This document shows, piece by piece, positions 9,580-18,404 of a DNA stretch of 64,000 bases; within the stretch, counting starts at the first letter, position 1, and each line of letters begins with the position of its first letter. The notes beneath the pieces are model-generated. The model saw nothing but the letters and a program-made list of their open reading frames with translations, was not told the origin of the DNA and made no database searches. The stretch lies in the NCBI RefSeq assembly GCF_900456975.1, contig NZ_UGYM01000002.1, forward strand, positions 1,426,001 through 1,490,000, in the 5' to 3' direction. The position numbers and the translations under genes were made by a program. The DNA comes from Shewanella baltica (lineage in GTDB: Bacteria; Pseudomonadota; Gammaproteobacteria; Enterobacterales; Shewanellaceae).

Positions 9580-10178
9580 GCGCTTACTCCTGTTGTCATG
9601 TCTTGGGTAAGAAAGGCTAAGGTTTGAATGAGCAGTGTGCTGCCTAAGGTGGTCAGAATCGATTCTGGGTGGAACTGAAAGCCAACGGCTCTGTGCTCAG
9701 GGTGCAGAATCGCCATCGGCATAGCGTCAGTGGTTGCGATCACTTGCAAGCAATCAGGCACGTGAGTGGCAACGAGACTGTGATAACGGGCAACGGGGAG
9801 GGGAGAGGGCAAACCGGCAAATACGCCAGTGCCATCATGGAAAGTCGGGCTTGCCTTGCCATGCACCACAAAAGGCGCGCGCGCCACTGTGCCGCCGTAA
9901 TATTCCACCATAGCTTGATGCCCAAGGCAGATACCCAGCATAGGCACTTTACCGGCGACTTTGGCGATAAGCGCCATCATAGAGCCTGCTTCATGGGGCG
10001 CACCAGGACCTGGCGATAACACTAGGGCTGCGGGTTCTTGTTCGTTAAGCAGTTTTTCAGCGATAAAGTCGGCGGCAACATCGTTGCGGTAAATCACCAC
10101 TTCACAGCCAAGGCTGCGAAATTGATCCACTAAGTTGTAGGTAAAGGAGTCAAAGTTATCGAGTAGATAGAGTTTCAT
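9576..10178 (-). CDS. trpG: Anthranilate synthase glutamine amidotransferase subunit
   Basis: 200 residues, class I glutamine amidotransferase that feeds ammonia to TrpE. Cys84 in LGICLGHQ is the nucleophile, and the His-Glu of FQFHPESI completes the triad; LSPGPGAPHEAG forms the oxyanion loop. A clear AGGAG precedes the ATG. It is a separate gene between trpE and trpD. A role shared with p-aminobenzoate synthase cannot be excluded from sequence alone. Confidence 0.96.
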   Translation of the reverse strand: MKLYLLDNFDSFTYNLVDQFRSLGCEVVIYRNDVAADFIAEKLLNEQEPAALVLSPGPGAPHEAGSMMALIAKVAGKVPMLGICLGHQAMVEYYGGTVARAPFVVHGKASPTFHDGTGVFAGLPSPLPVARYHSLVATHVPDCLQVIATTDAMPMAILHPEHRAVGFQFHPESILTTLGSTLLIQTLAFLTQDMTTGVSA

Positions 10179-10187
10179 GTTTGGCTC

Positions 10188-11888
10188 CTATTTAGATTGT
10201 ACTGAAGTGGATAGCACAAAAGTCGATTGAGCTGACGCGTCATTTACTGGCGATTCATTGACTCGCAGTCCTGCACCCATTTTGATTGCCGAAATCACGG
10301 CTTGAGCTTTTTGACGGGTTTCATCTGCCTCGCTTTGGGGATCCGAATCAAACACGACGCCCGCGCCCGCTTGAATAAAGGCGGTGCCATTTTTGACAAA
10401 GGCCGAGCGGATCACAATACAGGTGTCCATATCACCAAGAGCATTAAGGTAACCGACAGCGCCGCCGTAGCTGCCGCGGCGTGCTTTTTCCGCTTGGCGA
10501 ACCAGTTGTGATGCACGTACTTTTGGTGCGCCCACTAATGTGCCCATATTCATACAAGCCTGATAAGCATGTAGCGCATCTAAATCTTGGCGCAGTTGAC
10601 CCGTTACGCGACTTACGAGGTGCATCACGTGGGAATAGCGATCAACTTTCAATAATTCGGCGACTTTACGGCTGCCGCTTTGGCTGATACGCGCGATATC
10701 GTTGCGAGCTAAATCGACCAGCATTAAGTGTTCTGACAGTTCTTTTTTATCTAAGCGCAGTTCAAGTTCAATGCGGCTGTCTAAGTCAAAATCAATCTCG
10801 CCCGTGGCGGTTTTACCGCGTTTGCGGGTGCCGGCAATCGGGTAGACTTCGACTTGATTACTGCTGGCTTCGTATTTAAGCGCGCTTTCTGGTGAGGCAC
10901 CAAAAAGCGTGAAATCTTGGCCCCTGAAATAAAACATGTAAGGGCTTGGGTTAGTTAGACGCAGGGCGCGATAAGCCCCCAAGGTATTCGGGCAAGGCAA
11001 ACTAAAGCTACGCGATGGCACCACTTGGAAAATATCGCCCGCAATAATGTGTTCTTTCAAATCGATAACGGTTTGTTTGAACACCTCATCGGAAATATTG
11101 ACTTGCTCAGTTGCGTCGATGGCGACCAGTGTCGGCACATCGGCAGGTGAATTACCGAGGGTTTTACATTGTGTGCTTAGATGCTGAACTCGCTCGCTCA
11201 GCGCTGCGGTGATGGCGGTATGCTGGGCGGAATCACGACTGAAATTATGGGTAATGATGTCGGCTTGTTTCAGTTTATGGTCGATAAGGATTAAGGTTTC
11301 TGCGAGGTAAAATAAGTAGTCAGGGCAATCGTTATCGCGGTTCGGTACGGCTGGCAGCGGTTCGACGGTATCAATCAAGTCGTAGGCCAGTACGCCACCT
11401 AAAAACAGATCCTCAAAGGCGGGTTTACTTTGGCTGTCAGTATGAGCGCCACAATCAATCTGCTGGATAAACATCCGCAGGCCATCGAGTGGCGAGGTCG
11501 ATTTTAAGCGTGCATCTTCATCCTGCAGCTTAGTGTCTTTTTGCAGCGTCACCACTAAGGTCAAGTTATCACGGACTAGACTGGCACTCATATCAGCACG
11601 ATCGCCGCTCGCGCTGAAGAAGGTTTCGATTGGGGCAAGTAAGCTCGCGCCATTGTCGGTCAGTGCGGTAAAGGTCAGTTGATAACCGTCGCAGCGGATC
11701 ATCATGGCAGCATGGGTCATCACCATGCTTTTTAAGTGATCTTTACTGTCGATTTCGGCCGACTCCAACAACATAGTATGGGGCGCATCTTGGGTAATGT
11801 GCTGATACAAGCGCAGTGGATCGCTGTGGTAGGTTAATGCCGCCTTGAGTGTGCTTGAGCGTGCGAATGTCTGTTTGGGCATGTTCAT
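10188..11888 (-). CDS. trpE: Anthranilate synthase component I
   Basis: 566 residues (E. coli 520). It converts chorismate plus ammonia to anthranilate. The N-terminal LLESAEIDSKDHLKS holds the Ser and neighbouring residues that bind the feedback inhibitor tryptophan; the C-terminal chorismate-binding domain shows VYPIAGTRKRG, LVDLARNDIARI and GSYGGAVGYL. The extra length is mostly a C-terminal extension of about 30 residues. GGAG sits almost on the first ATG and 7 nt before an ATG at 11882, which may be the true start. It is the first structural gene, behind the trpL attenuator. Confidence 0.97.
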   Translation of the reverse strand: MNMPKQTFARSSTLKAALTYHSDPLRLYQHITQDAPHTMLLESAEIDSKDHLKSMVMTHAAMMIRCDGYQLTFTALTDNGASLLAPIETFFSASGDRADMSASLVRDNLTLVVTLQKDTKLQDEDARLKSTSPLDGLRMFIQQIDCGAHTDSQSKPAFEDLFLGGVLAYDLIDTVEPLPAVPNRDNDCPDYLFYLAETLILIDHKLKQADIITHNFSRDSAQHTAITAALSERVQHLSTQCKTLGNSPADVPTLVAIDATEQVNISDEVFKQTVIDLKEHIIAGDIFQVVPSRSFSLPCPNTLGAYRALRLTNPSPYMFYFRGQDFTLFGASPESALKYEASSNQVEVYPIAGTRKRGKTATGEIDFDLDSRIELELRLDKKELSEHLMLVDLARNDIARISQSGSRKVAELLKVDRYSHVMHLVSRVTGQLRQDLDALHAYQACMNMGTLVGAPKVRASQLVRQAEKARRGSYGGAVGYLNALGDMDTCIVIRSAFVKNGTAFIQAGAGVVFDSDPQSEADETRQKAQAVISAIKMGAGLRVNESPVNDASAQSTFVLSTSVQSK

Positions 11889-11982
11889 ACTCCAGCTACC
11901 TTATAAAATGTCTTTAACATCATGAGTTATCTCGCTTTCTTAATCTTGTTACCCGAGTCTGCCGACATTTTTCGCACCTAAC

Positions 11983-12008
11983 AAAAAAGCCCGCATTTCT
12001 GCGGGCTT
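11983..12008 (-). terminator. trp attenuator (3:4 terminator hairpin)
   Basis: On the minus strand AAGCCCGCA-gaaa-TGCGGGCTT is followed by a T-run, a textbook intrinsic terminator about 100 nt before trpE and 50 nt after the trpL stop codon. The competing antiterminator would pair the CCCGC of this stem with GCGGG at 12053-12059, next to the leader stop codon. Confidence 0.93.
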
Positions 12009-12058
12009 CTTGTTGATTCTGGTCACTTTCAAATGAGCACAGAGCTTCACACCACCCG

Positions 12059-12115
12059 CTAAGTTGGGAAGTGCCACCACCAAATGATGTTTAATGAAGC
12101 GTTAATGTGTGTCAT
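12059..12115 (-). CDS. trpL: trp operon leader peptide
   Basis: An 18-residue ORF, MTHINASLNIIWWWHFPT, read from ATG at 12115 to TAG at 12059. Three tandem UGG codons (12074-12082) sit where ribosome stalling would free segment 2 (GCGGGTGG) to pair with segment 3. When tryptophan is ample, CACTTCCC in the leader can instead pair with GGGTGGTG (1:2 stem), leaving the 3:4 terminator to form. The Shine-Dalgarno is weak. Gene order (divergent rnm upstream, trpE downstream) is the same as in E. coli. Confidence 0.92.
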   Translation of the reverse strand: MTHINASLNIIWWWHFPT

Positions 12116-12140
12116 TCAAAAGGGTCTCGCTAATTCAGTT

Positions 12141-12179
12141 ATTGGTGTATAGAAAACCTTAGCTGGGGTCGAATGTCAA
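12141..12179 (-). promoter_or_regulatory. Putative trp promoter region
   Basis: A perfect TTGACA (-35) lies at 12174-12179 on the minus strand; -10 candidates downstream are TTTCTA or TTCTAT at about 18-19 bp spacing, or TATACA at 22 bp, none ideal. Transcription from here would include trpL. I could not identify a convincing TrpR operator. Confidence 0.5.
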
Positions 12180-12298
12180 TTGAATATTTTTCATTTTCTG
12201 CGATTTATTCACTTTAATGACGCAGAAAATTTAAGTCACACAGCCACAAAATGCGAGATAGCAGCGCATTTATTAACAAATTCACGTACAATAGCCCC

Positions 12299-13159
12299 AT
12301 GAATACTCAAAGCATATTGGCTGATCTGCACAGCCACACGACCGCATCCGACGGTCAGTTAACTCCGTCTGAATTGGTGGCTAGAGCCCTTGAAAAGGGC
12401 GTGCAGTTATTTGCGATTACTGACCACGACACGGTAGCAGGTTTACCCGAAGCCCGTGCCTTTAATCTATCGCAAGCAGAACCATTGAAATTGATCTCTG
12501 GCGTAGAAATCTCTACTCGCTGGAACAGTTATGATATTCACATAGTTGCGCTTAACTTCGATGCGGATAATCCTGCGTTATTAGCATTTTTAGAAAACCA
12601 GCGTGAGTTACGTGAATTACGCGCTCAAGAAATTGGCCATAGATTAGCCAAGGCCGGTATTGAAGGCGCTTACGAAGGTGCCAAGGCGTTGGCGGGTGAA
12701 GCGGCATTGAGCCGTGGACATTACGCCCGTTGGATGGCTGAAAATGGTCATGCTGTGGATATGCCGAGCGTATTTAAACGCTATCTTGCCCGCGGTAAAA
12801 CCGGCTATGTCCCCAATAATTGGGGTGATATGGCCAGCGCCATCGATATCATTCATAACGCGGGTGGATTAGCTGTGTTGGCGCATCCCAGTGGTTATAA
12901 GTTATCGGCAAAGTGGCTTAAGCGCTTAGTGCGCGAATATAAAGAAGCGGGTGGAGATGCCATGGAAGTGGTACTTGGCCAGCAAACATTAGACGACAGG
13001 GCCAACCTTGTGGCCTTGAGCTTACAAAATCAATTGCTTGCATCGATAGGGAGTGATTTTCACTTTCCAAGTAATTGGATCGAATTAGGTAAAAATCTGT
13101 ATCAGCCCCAAGGTATTGATTGGGTCTGGCAATCGGAATCTTGGGTGGAACGACCATGA
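12299..13159 (+). CDS. rnm: RNase AM / PHP-domain 5'-3' exonuclease (YciV/TrpH family)
   Basis: 286 residues from ATG 12299 (E. coli YciV/RNase AM is 293). PHP-domain metal ligands are visible: DLHSHTTASDG, ITDHDT, GVEIST, VLAHPSG and GSDFHFPS. The E. coli homologue removes 5' extra nucleotides from rRNAs and acts on short oligonucleotides and 3',5'-bisphosphates. It is divergent from trpL, as in E. coli. No good SD precedes this ATG or an in-frame one at 12251; a TACAAT at 12286 lies so close to the ATG that a leaderless message is conceivable. It overlaps yciO by 4 nt. Confidence 0.9.
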   Translation: MNTQSILADLHSHTTASDGQLTPSELVARALEKGVQLFAITDHDTVAGLPEARAFNLSQAEPLKLISGVEISTRWNSYDIHIVALNFDADNPALLAFLENQRELRELRAQEIGHRLAKAGIEGAYEGAKALAGEAALSRGHYARWMAENGHAVDMPSVFKRYLARGKTGYVPNNWGDMASAIDIIHNAGGLAVLAHPSGYKLSAKWLKRLVREYKEAGGDAMEVVLGQQTLDDRANLVALSLQNQLLASIGSDFHFPSNWIELGKNLYQPQGIDWVWQSESWVERP

Positions 13160-13776
13160 GTCAGTTTTTTTATGTACATGAAGTAAATCCGCAAACACGC
13201 CTTATCAGTCAAGCTGTTGCCGCCTTAAAAGCGGGCGGTGTGATTGTTTATCCCACCGATTCGGGCTATGCCTTAGGCTGCTTGATTGGTGAGAAAGACG
13301 CGATGACGCGGATGGCGAGAATTCGTCAAATCGAGAACGATCATAACTTTTCATTGATGTGCCGTGATTTATCCGAGCTTGCGACCTACGCCAAAGTGGA
13401 TAATCAGGCGTATCGCATCCTAAAAAGTTGCACGCCTGGGCCTTATACGTTCATTTTTAAAGCGACCAAAGAAGTGCCGCGTCGTCTGCAAAATGACAAG
13501 AAAAAGACCATAGGTATTCGCGTGCCCGACAATGTGATCGCACTGGCGTTGCTTGAAGCCTTAGATGCGCCGCTGATGTCGACCAGTTTAGTGATGCCGA
13601 ATGCAGAATTTGCCGAGTCAGATCCTGAACAAATTCGCGATTTGCTCGAGCATCAAGTGGATGTGATTATCCATGGCGGTTATTTAGGCGAAAAGCCGAC
13701 GACAGTGATTGATATGTCTGAAGATGGCGCCGAAATTTTGCGTGAAGGCGCGGGTGATATCACGCCTTTTCTCTAA
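13156..13776 (+). CDS. yciO: YciO, Sua5/YciO/YrdC family protein
   Basis: 206 residues, collinear with E. coli YciO from the first residue (MSQFFYVHEVNPQTRL). VYPTDSGYALGC and CTPGPYTFIFKATKEVPRR are the nucleotide-binding parts of the YrdC fold. TsaC/Sua5 relatives make threonylcarbamoyl-AMP for tRNA t6A; YciO proteins are paralogues that keep the fold, with an unsettled role. ATG overlaps the rnm stop (ATGA), so the two are cotranscribed. The start was placed by this overlap and the E. coli alignment. Confidence 0.92.
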   Translation: MSQFFYVHEVNPQTRLISQAVAALKAGGVIVYPTDSGYALGCLIGEKDAMTRMARIRQIENDHNFSLMCRDLSELATYAKVDNQAYRILKSCTPGPYTFIFKATKEVPRRLQNDKKKTIGIRVPDNVIALALLEALDAPLMSTSLVMPNAEFAESDPEQIRDLLEHQVDVIIHGGYLGEKPTTVIDMSEDGAEILREGAGDITPFL

Positions 13777-13871
13777 ATCCAGCGCAATAGATTTATCTGT
13801 AGTGGATGCGAGTGAGCGATGCGGCGAGCGGCAGTGAACATTTGGCAGTTTTATCGCCGCAGATTTACAGG

Positions 13872-13877
13872 TATAAT
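13872..13877 (+). promoter_or_regulatory. -10-like element before scpA
   Basis: A perfect TATAAT about 60 bp upstream of the scpA ATG in the 159-bp gap after yciO. No good -35 lies at 16-18 bp, so this is a candidate only. Confidence 0.4.
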
Positions 13878-13935
13878 CGCGCGTTTGGCGTTAGCCTAAG
13901 TTGGCTCGCGCAGCGTTAACGGAGCAAGATAGCGG

Positions 13936-14724
13936 ATGCAGGGCACGCAACAGAGTTTACCCTTAGCCGTTATTCGTGGTCAGGCAATGACCGAAATGCC
14001 ACTGGATTTGTTTATTCCGCCGGAGGCATTAGAAGTGTTCCTTGAGTCCTTTGAAGGCCCATTGGATTTACTTTTATATTTGATCCGTAAGCAAAAATTA
14101 GACGTTGTCGATTTACCCATTCAGCAAATCACCGCGCAGTATTTAGAATATATTACGTTGCTGACTCAGGCTCGAATTGAACTTGCCGCCGATTACTTAG
14201 TGATGGCGGCAACGCTTGCCGAGATTAAATCCCGTTTGCTGCTACCGCGTATGGTGGCTGAAGATGAGGTTGAGGAAGATCCTCGGGCGCAATTGATCCG
14301 TCAGTTGAAAGCCTATGAAGTGATTAAAGAAGCGTCGCAAAAACTCGATGATTTGCCACGGCTCGAGCGGGATGTGTTTCAAGCCAAAGCAGTGGCAGCA
14401 CCTGACATTAAGCCGTTAATGATCCCGCCAGAAGTCTCGTTGTTTGAAATTGCCCGTGCCTTTGGCGATGTGCTCAAACGTATCGATGCCAATGAAGATC
14501 ATCACGTTAAGCGTGAACAGTTATCGACGCGTGAGCGCATGAGCCAGATTTTAGCCATGCTGAACTCGGAAGATTTTACGGCATTTGAACGTTTATTTAC
14601 CGTAGCAGAAGGCCGTGCAGGCGTGGTCGTGACCTTCTTAGCACTGATGGAATTAGTCAAAGAATTATTGGTTGAATTGTACCAAACAGAACCGTTTTCA
14701 ACTATTTACGTTAAGGCCTATTAA
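13936..14724 (+). CDS. scpA: Segregation and condensation protein A
   Basis: 262 residues, the kleisin subunit that bridges the SMC heads. FEGPLDLLLYLIRKQKLDVVDLPI (split here: FEGPLDLLLYLIRKQK, then the following residues) at about 34-57 is the family's N-terminal helical domain; the winged-helix C-terminus ends VYQTEPFSTIYVKAY-like (ELYQTEPFSTIYVKAY). It is followed at once by scpB. The cognate smc gene is in this same window at 59.5 kb. The first 20 residues precede the conserved part, so an internal ATG (13987) is also possible. Confidence 0.95.
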   Translation: MQGTQQSLPLAVIRGQAMTEMPLDLFIPPEALEVFLESFEGPLDLLLYLIRKQKLDVVDLPIQQITAQYLEYITLLTQARIELAADYLVMAATLAEIKSRLLLPRMVAEDEVEEDPRAQLIRQLKAYEVIKEASQKLDDLPRLERDVFQAKAVAAPDIKPLMIPPEVSLFEIARAFGDVLKRIDANEDHHVKREQLSTRERMSQILAMLNSEDFTAFERLFTVAEGRAGVVVTFLALMELVKELLVELYQTEPFSTIYVKAY

Positions 14725-14727
14725 TTG

Positions 14728-15324
14728 ATGCAGATAAATCCGACTCAATTAAAACAGCTTATTGAAGCGAGTTTGTTTGTATTGGGGAAACCCTTGTCGG
14801 CGAAAATGTTGAAAGACACGGTATTGGTGGATTTCACGGTTTCCAGAGACAAAATAAAAGCTGCATTGGATGAGCTGCAGCAGGATTATCAAGACCGAGG
14901 TGTGCAACTTGTGAAAGTCGCTGGGGGTTATCGCTTCCAGACATTAGAAGTCTTGAGTCCTTTTTTGCAGCCCCTGTGGCAAGAAAAGGCGCCTAAATAT
15001 TCGCGTGCGACATTAGAAACCTTGGCGGTGATTGCTTATCGTCAACCTGTGACTCGCGGCGATATTGAACAGGTGCGCGGTGTGGCCATTAGTAGTCACA
15101 TCATAAAAAGTTTGTCAGATAGACATTGGATTAAAGTAGTTGGCCATAAAGAAGTACCGGGGCGACCCGCGTTGTATGCCACTACCTTAGAATTTTTAGC
15201 ATATTTTGGCTTAGACACCTTAGCGGATTTACCGCCGCTGTCGGATACTGAGTCATTGCAGGCGGTTTTTTCAAGTGTGAAATTAACGCCGGAACAGTCA
15301 GAAGAGCAAAATACTAATGAGTGA
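14728..15324 (+). CDS. scpB: Segregation and condensation protein B
   Basis: 198 residues with two winged-helix domains, the dimeric partner of ScpA in the SMC-ScpAB condensin. [34 protein letters not shown] and [13 protein letters not shown] are family landmarks. The ATG at 14728 lies 3 nt past the scpA stop (a TTG immediately before it is in frame). The 3' end overlaps rluB by 8 nt. Confidence 0.95.
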   Translation: MQINPTQLKQLIEASLFVLGKPLSAKMLKDTVLVDFTVSRDKIKAALDELQQDYQDRGVQLVKVAGGYRFQTLEVLSPFLQPLWQEKAPKYSRATLETLAVIAYRQPVTRGDIEQVRGVAISSHIIKSLSDRHWIKVVGHKEVPGRPALYATTLEFLAYFGLDTLADLPPLSDTESLQAVFSSVKLTPEQSEEQNTNE

Positions 15325-16192
15325 AAAATTGCAGAAAGTCTTGGCCCGTGCAGGCCATGGCTCCCGTCGTGAGATGGAGGCATGGATTGCTGCAGGCCGA
15401 GTTAGTATTGATGGTGAAATTGCTAGCCTTGGGGATCGGATTGAAGCCGATGCCAAAGTGCGTATCGATGGCAGAGCCATTTCGTTAAAGTCTGCCGAAG
15501 ACGTGATCTGTCGAGTATTGGCATACCATAAACCCGAAGGCGAAATTTGTAGTCGTAAAGATCCTGAAGGCCGTCCAACGGTATTCGATCGCTTACCTAA
15601 AGTGCGTGATTCACGCTGGGTTGCGGTAGGTCGTTTAGACATCAACACCTCAGGTTTATTACTGTTTACCTCAGATGGTGAATTAGCGAACCGTCTAATG
15701 CATCCATCGAACGAAGTCGACCGCGAATACGCAGTGCGTACCTTCGGTGAAATCCCTGAAGCGACAGTGCAACGTTTGCGTACCGGCGTGATGTTAGAAG
15801 ACGGCCCTGCGCAGTTTGATAGCATCAAACCAGCGGGCGGCGAAGGCATGAACCAGTGGTGGCATGTGTGTTTACGCGAAGGTCGTAACCGCGAAGTGCG
15901 CCGTCTGTGGGAATCCCAAGAAGTGCAAGTGAGCCGTTTGATCCGTATCCGTTACGGTATGGTTGAATTGCCAAAATCACTGCCACGGGGTGGCTGGGTT
16001 GAATTGCCAATGGAGCAAGTTAACTACTTGCGTAAATTGGCAGGTTTAGAACCAGAAACCCGCACTATGCTTGCTGCCGATAAACACAGCGTAGCCCGTG
16101 CTCAGGTGAAGAGTGCAAAAATTCGCCGCGCCGTACGTAAGCATAAAGTAACCGGTTCGGGAAAACCTAAGCCATCGCGTCAGCGCAGCTAA
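15317..16192 (+). CDS. rluB: 23S rRNA pseudouridine(2605) synthase
   Basis: 291 residues. The N-terminal S4 domain ([20 protein letters not shown]) is followed by an RsuA-type pseudouridine synthase domain with the catalytic Asp in [18 protein letters not shown] and [14 protein letters not shown]. It modifies the ribosomal peptidyl-transferase region (U2605). The C-terminus is a basic Lys/Arg-rich tail. Overlap with scpB and a strong terminator behind make it the last gene of scpA-scpB-rluB. Confidence 0.94.
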   Translation: MSEKLQKVLARAGHGSRREMEAWIAAGRVSIDGEIASLGDRIEADAKVRIDGRAISLKSAEDVICRVLAYHKPEGEICSRKDPEGRPTVFDRLPKVRDSRWVAVGRLDINTSGLLLFTSDGELANRLMHPSNEVDREYAVRTFGEIPEATVQRLRTGVMLEDGPAQFDSIKPAGGEGMNQWWHVCLREGRNREVRRLWESQEVQVSRLIRIRYGMVELPKSLPRGGWVELPMEQVNYLRKLAGLEPETRTMLAADKHSVARAQVKSAKIRRAVRKHKVTGSGKPKPSRQRS

Positions 16193-16209
16193 GTTGTTTT
16201 ATCCTAATG

Positions 16210-16235
16210 AAAAAGGCCGCTTAGCGGCCTTTTTG
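16210..16235 (+). terminator. Intrinsic terminator after rluB
   Basis: AAAAAGGCCGC-tta-GCGGCCTTTTT, a strong GC stem with A and T flanks, 18 nt past the rluB stop. Confidence 0.93.
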
Positions 16236-16293
16236 CTTTCTGTTATTTGCAGCTATGTTATAACAAGAGTCAGCTGGATTGAGGAGTGAATGG

Positions 16294-17259
16294 ATGAAGC
16301 TAATTTCAGTGCGACGGATTTGGGAGCAAGCTGCCCATAATGCGTTTACCGATTTAATCGCGTTTCAGGAAGCACTTTTTTGTGTTTTCCGTGAAGGGAC
16401 TGCCCATGTGTCACCCGATGGCGCTTTGCGTATTCTACGTTCAGTGGATGGCGGCGAGACGTGGCAAAGCGTGGCGCTTATTCGTTCGGATGAAGCTGAT
16501 TTACGCGACGGTAAACTAATTGAATATCAAGGGGAATTGCTTTTACTCGGTGGCGGGACCTTACATAATAAGTCGGGTCTTCAATCACATTTTTGGCGCT
16601 CAGCCGATGGGCGATCGTGGTCAGATGCGCTAAAGGTAGCAGATAAGGGCTATTGGTTATGGCGCTTAACCGAACATCAAAATACGCTCTATGGTGTGGG
16701 CTATCGCCCAGGACCTGATGGTGACACTCGGTTGTATAAGAGTGATGATGGCGTGCAGTTCAAGACTTGGCTAAAGGTGTTTAATAATCAAGGTTATGTC
16801 AACGAAACAGCCATTGTTTTTGATCAAGACAGCGGCTTTTGTCTCTTGAGGCGCGATCCCGTTTGGGGCCCTGAATTTGTTGGTTTACTCGGTCAAAGTC
16901 GCGCGCCATTCATCGATTGGCAATGGCAAGAACTCGATAAGCGCATTGGTGGGCCAGTGATGTTGATGTATCAATCCCGCCTGTTGGCAGTGGTGCGCTT
17001 ATACGATGAACAAGTTCGAACGGCTTTAGTTGAAATTCATTCAGATACTGGCGTAGTTCAAGAATTACTGACACTGCCATCGAAGGGCGATACCAGTTAT
17101 GCTGGCGTTGTGATTGACGGAAATGAGTTGTGGGTAAGTTATTACTCAAGCCATGAGTTAGCTGACTCACAGCTGGATACGCAAAATTCGCTTGATGAAT
17201 CAAGCAGAGCCGCTAAAGCTAAAACAATGATTTATTTTGCAAAAATTCTGTTGAGTTAA
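16294..17259 (+). CDS. Sialidase-like beta-propeller protein (Asp-box repeats), function unknown
   Basis: 321 residues. Three Asp-box-like motifs, S-x-D-G-x-x-W/F, are spaced through the protein (SVDGGETWQS, SADGRSWSD, SDDGVQFKTW), typical of BNR/sialidase-type propellers. There is no signal peptide, so it is probably cytoplasmic, which is unusual for the fold. Sialidase catalytic residues (an Arg triad and Tyr) cannot be confirmed by eye, so an enzymatic function is not claimed. ATG 16294 is chosen because GAGGAG lies 9 nt upstream. It is a single gene between two terminators. Confidence 0.7.
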   Translation: MKLISVRRIWEQAAHNAFTDLIAFQEALFCVFREGTAHVSPDGALRILRSVDGGETWQSVALIRSDEADLRDGKLIEYQGELLLLGGGTLHNKSGLQSHFWRSADGRSWSDALKVADKGYWLWRLTEHQNTLYGVGYRPGPDGDTRLYKSDDGVQFKTWLKVFNNQGYVNETAIVFDQDSGFCLLRRDPVWGPEFVGLLGQSRAPFIDWQWQELDKRIGGPVMLMYQSRLLAVVRLYDEQVRTALVEIHSDTGVVQELLTLPSKGDTSYAGVVIDGNELWVSYYSSHELADSQLDTQNSLDESSRAAKAKTMIYFAKILLS

Positions 17260-17332
17260 CATTAGCTGTGCGGCGTATTTATGCTGCTTATTGCCATGGA
17301 TTAATACAGAGTTCCATCTTGCTAATATCTAA

Positions 17333-17367
17333 AATAATAAAGGGCCATCAATAGGCCCTTTATTATT
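17333..17367. terminator. Bidirectional terminator between convergent genes
   Basis: A perfect 14-bp stem (AATAATAAAGGGCC / GGCCCTTTATTATT) with a 7-nt loop between the convergent propeller gene and yciK. Confidence 0.93.
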
Positions 17368-17404
17368 GCTGAATCATACTGCCAAAAACCGACAAGCGAT
17401 GCGA

Positions 17405-18142
17405 TTACTGAGCGTTGAACTGCTGACCGTTCACTGCGCTAGCATCTTGACCCATCAAATATAAATAGGTCGGCATGATCTCTTCTGCGGTTTTGAGATC
17501 CAATGGATTCTCAGCTGGGTAGGCTTTAGCGCGCATCTCAGTGCGGGTTGCACCTGGATTGATACTGTTGACCCGAACCGAGGTGCCATCGCACTCATGG
17601 GCGAGGACTTGCATCATGCCTTCGGTGGCAAACTTAGAGAAGGCATAAGGTCCCCAGTAGGCGCGGCCTTGACGACCCACACTGCTCGACGTGAAGATAA
17701 TCGATGCACTGGGCGCTTGGCGCATCACAGGTAGTAATGCTTTAGTTAGCATAACTTGGGCCGTGACGTTCACTTTGAGTACGTCTTCGAGTGATGGAAT
17801 ATCTATGTGTTCAAACGGGCCTAGGGCACCGAGCAGGCTCGCGTTATGTAATAAGCCGTCTAAATGATCGAATTGCTCGGCTATGGTATCGGCCATATCG
17901 CGATAATTTTGCTCCGTCGCGCCCTTAAGATCTAATGGCACTATGGCAGGTTTTGGATAACCGGCTTGTTCGATGACATCGTAAACCGCTTCTAGTTTTT
18001 TCACTGTTTTACCGAGTAAAATCACAGTGGCGCCGTGCTTTGCAAACTCAATGGCAGCGGTGCGACCTATGCCTGCGCCAGCGCCTGTCACTAAAATTGT
18101 TTTGCCTTTGAGTAAATCTTTTGCTGCTTGATATTCCAACAT
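17405..18142 (-). CDS. yciK: Short-chain dehydrogenase YciK
   Basis: 245 residues. A classical SDR: TGAGAGIG binds NAD(P), NASLLG is the N-A-G-like motif, TSSSVGRQGRAYWGPYAFSK gives the Ser/Tyr/Lys catalytic set. The SSVGRQGRA block and NPGATRTEMRAKAYP match E. coli YciK closely; its physiological substrate is not established. The start at 18142 (MLEYQAAKDLLKGK) follows the E. coli alignment; the longer frame to 18214 adds an unconserved basic leader. Confidence 0.9.
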   Translation of the reverse strand: MLEYQAAKDLLKGKTILVTGAGAGIGRTAAIEFAKHGATVILLGKTVKKLEAVYDVIEQAGYPKPAIVPLDLKGATEQNYRDMADTIAEQFDHLDGLLHNASLLGALGPFEHIDIPSLEDVLKVNVTAQVMLTKALLPVMRQAPSASIIFTSSSVGRQGRAYWGPYAFSKFATEGMMQVLAHECDGTSVRVNSINPGATRTEMRAKAYPAENPLDLKTAEEIMPTYLYLMGQDASAVNGQQFNAQ

Positions 18143-18404
18143 GAGTCTCTTTTTCCTCTTGGCGAGAATGCCCGCCACTTCTAGAGTCGCCGAAGTGATA
18201 AACGCATGTTTCAAACAAATGAATGAAACTTTGTTATAAATAGCTAAAATGTTTGTGACAAACTTGTGGCTAACTCAATATTTTTACGTTAACTTGAAAT
18301 GAGTTAGGGGCTAACATAAGCCCTATTGGTCACAGATTTAAAAGCTATTGTGACTAATTTCTTGGGGAAAACAAAACTATTACAACAAGATTTGGGGAAA
18401 AAAG

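Noticed and set aside
12120..12180. Search for a TrpR operator in the trp promoter region.
   Set aside because: No sequence close to the CTAGTTAACTAG-type palindrome was seen.
15298..15849. 183-codon minus-strand ORF opposite scpB/rluB.
   Set aside because: Antisense shadow of rluB with Ser/Arg-rich low-information translation.
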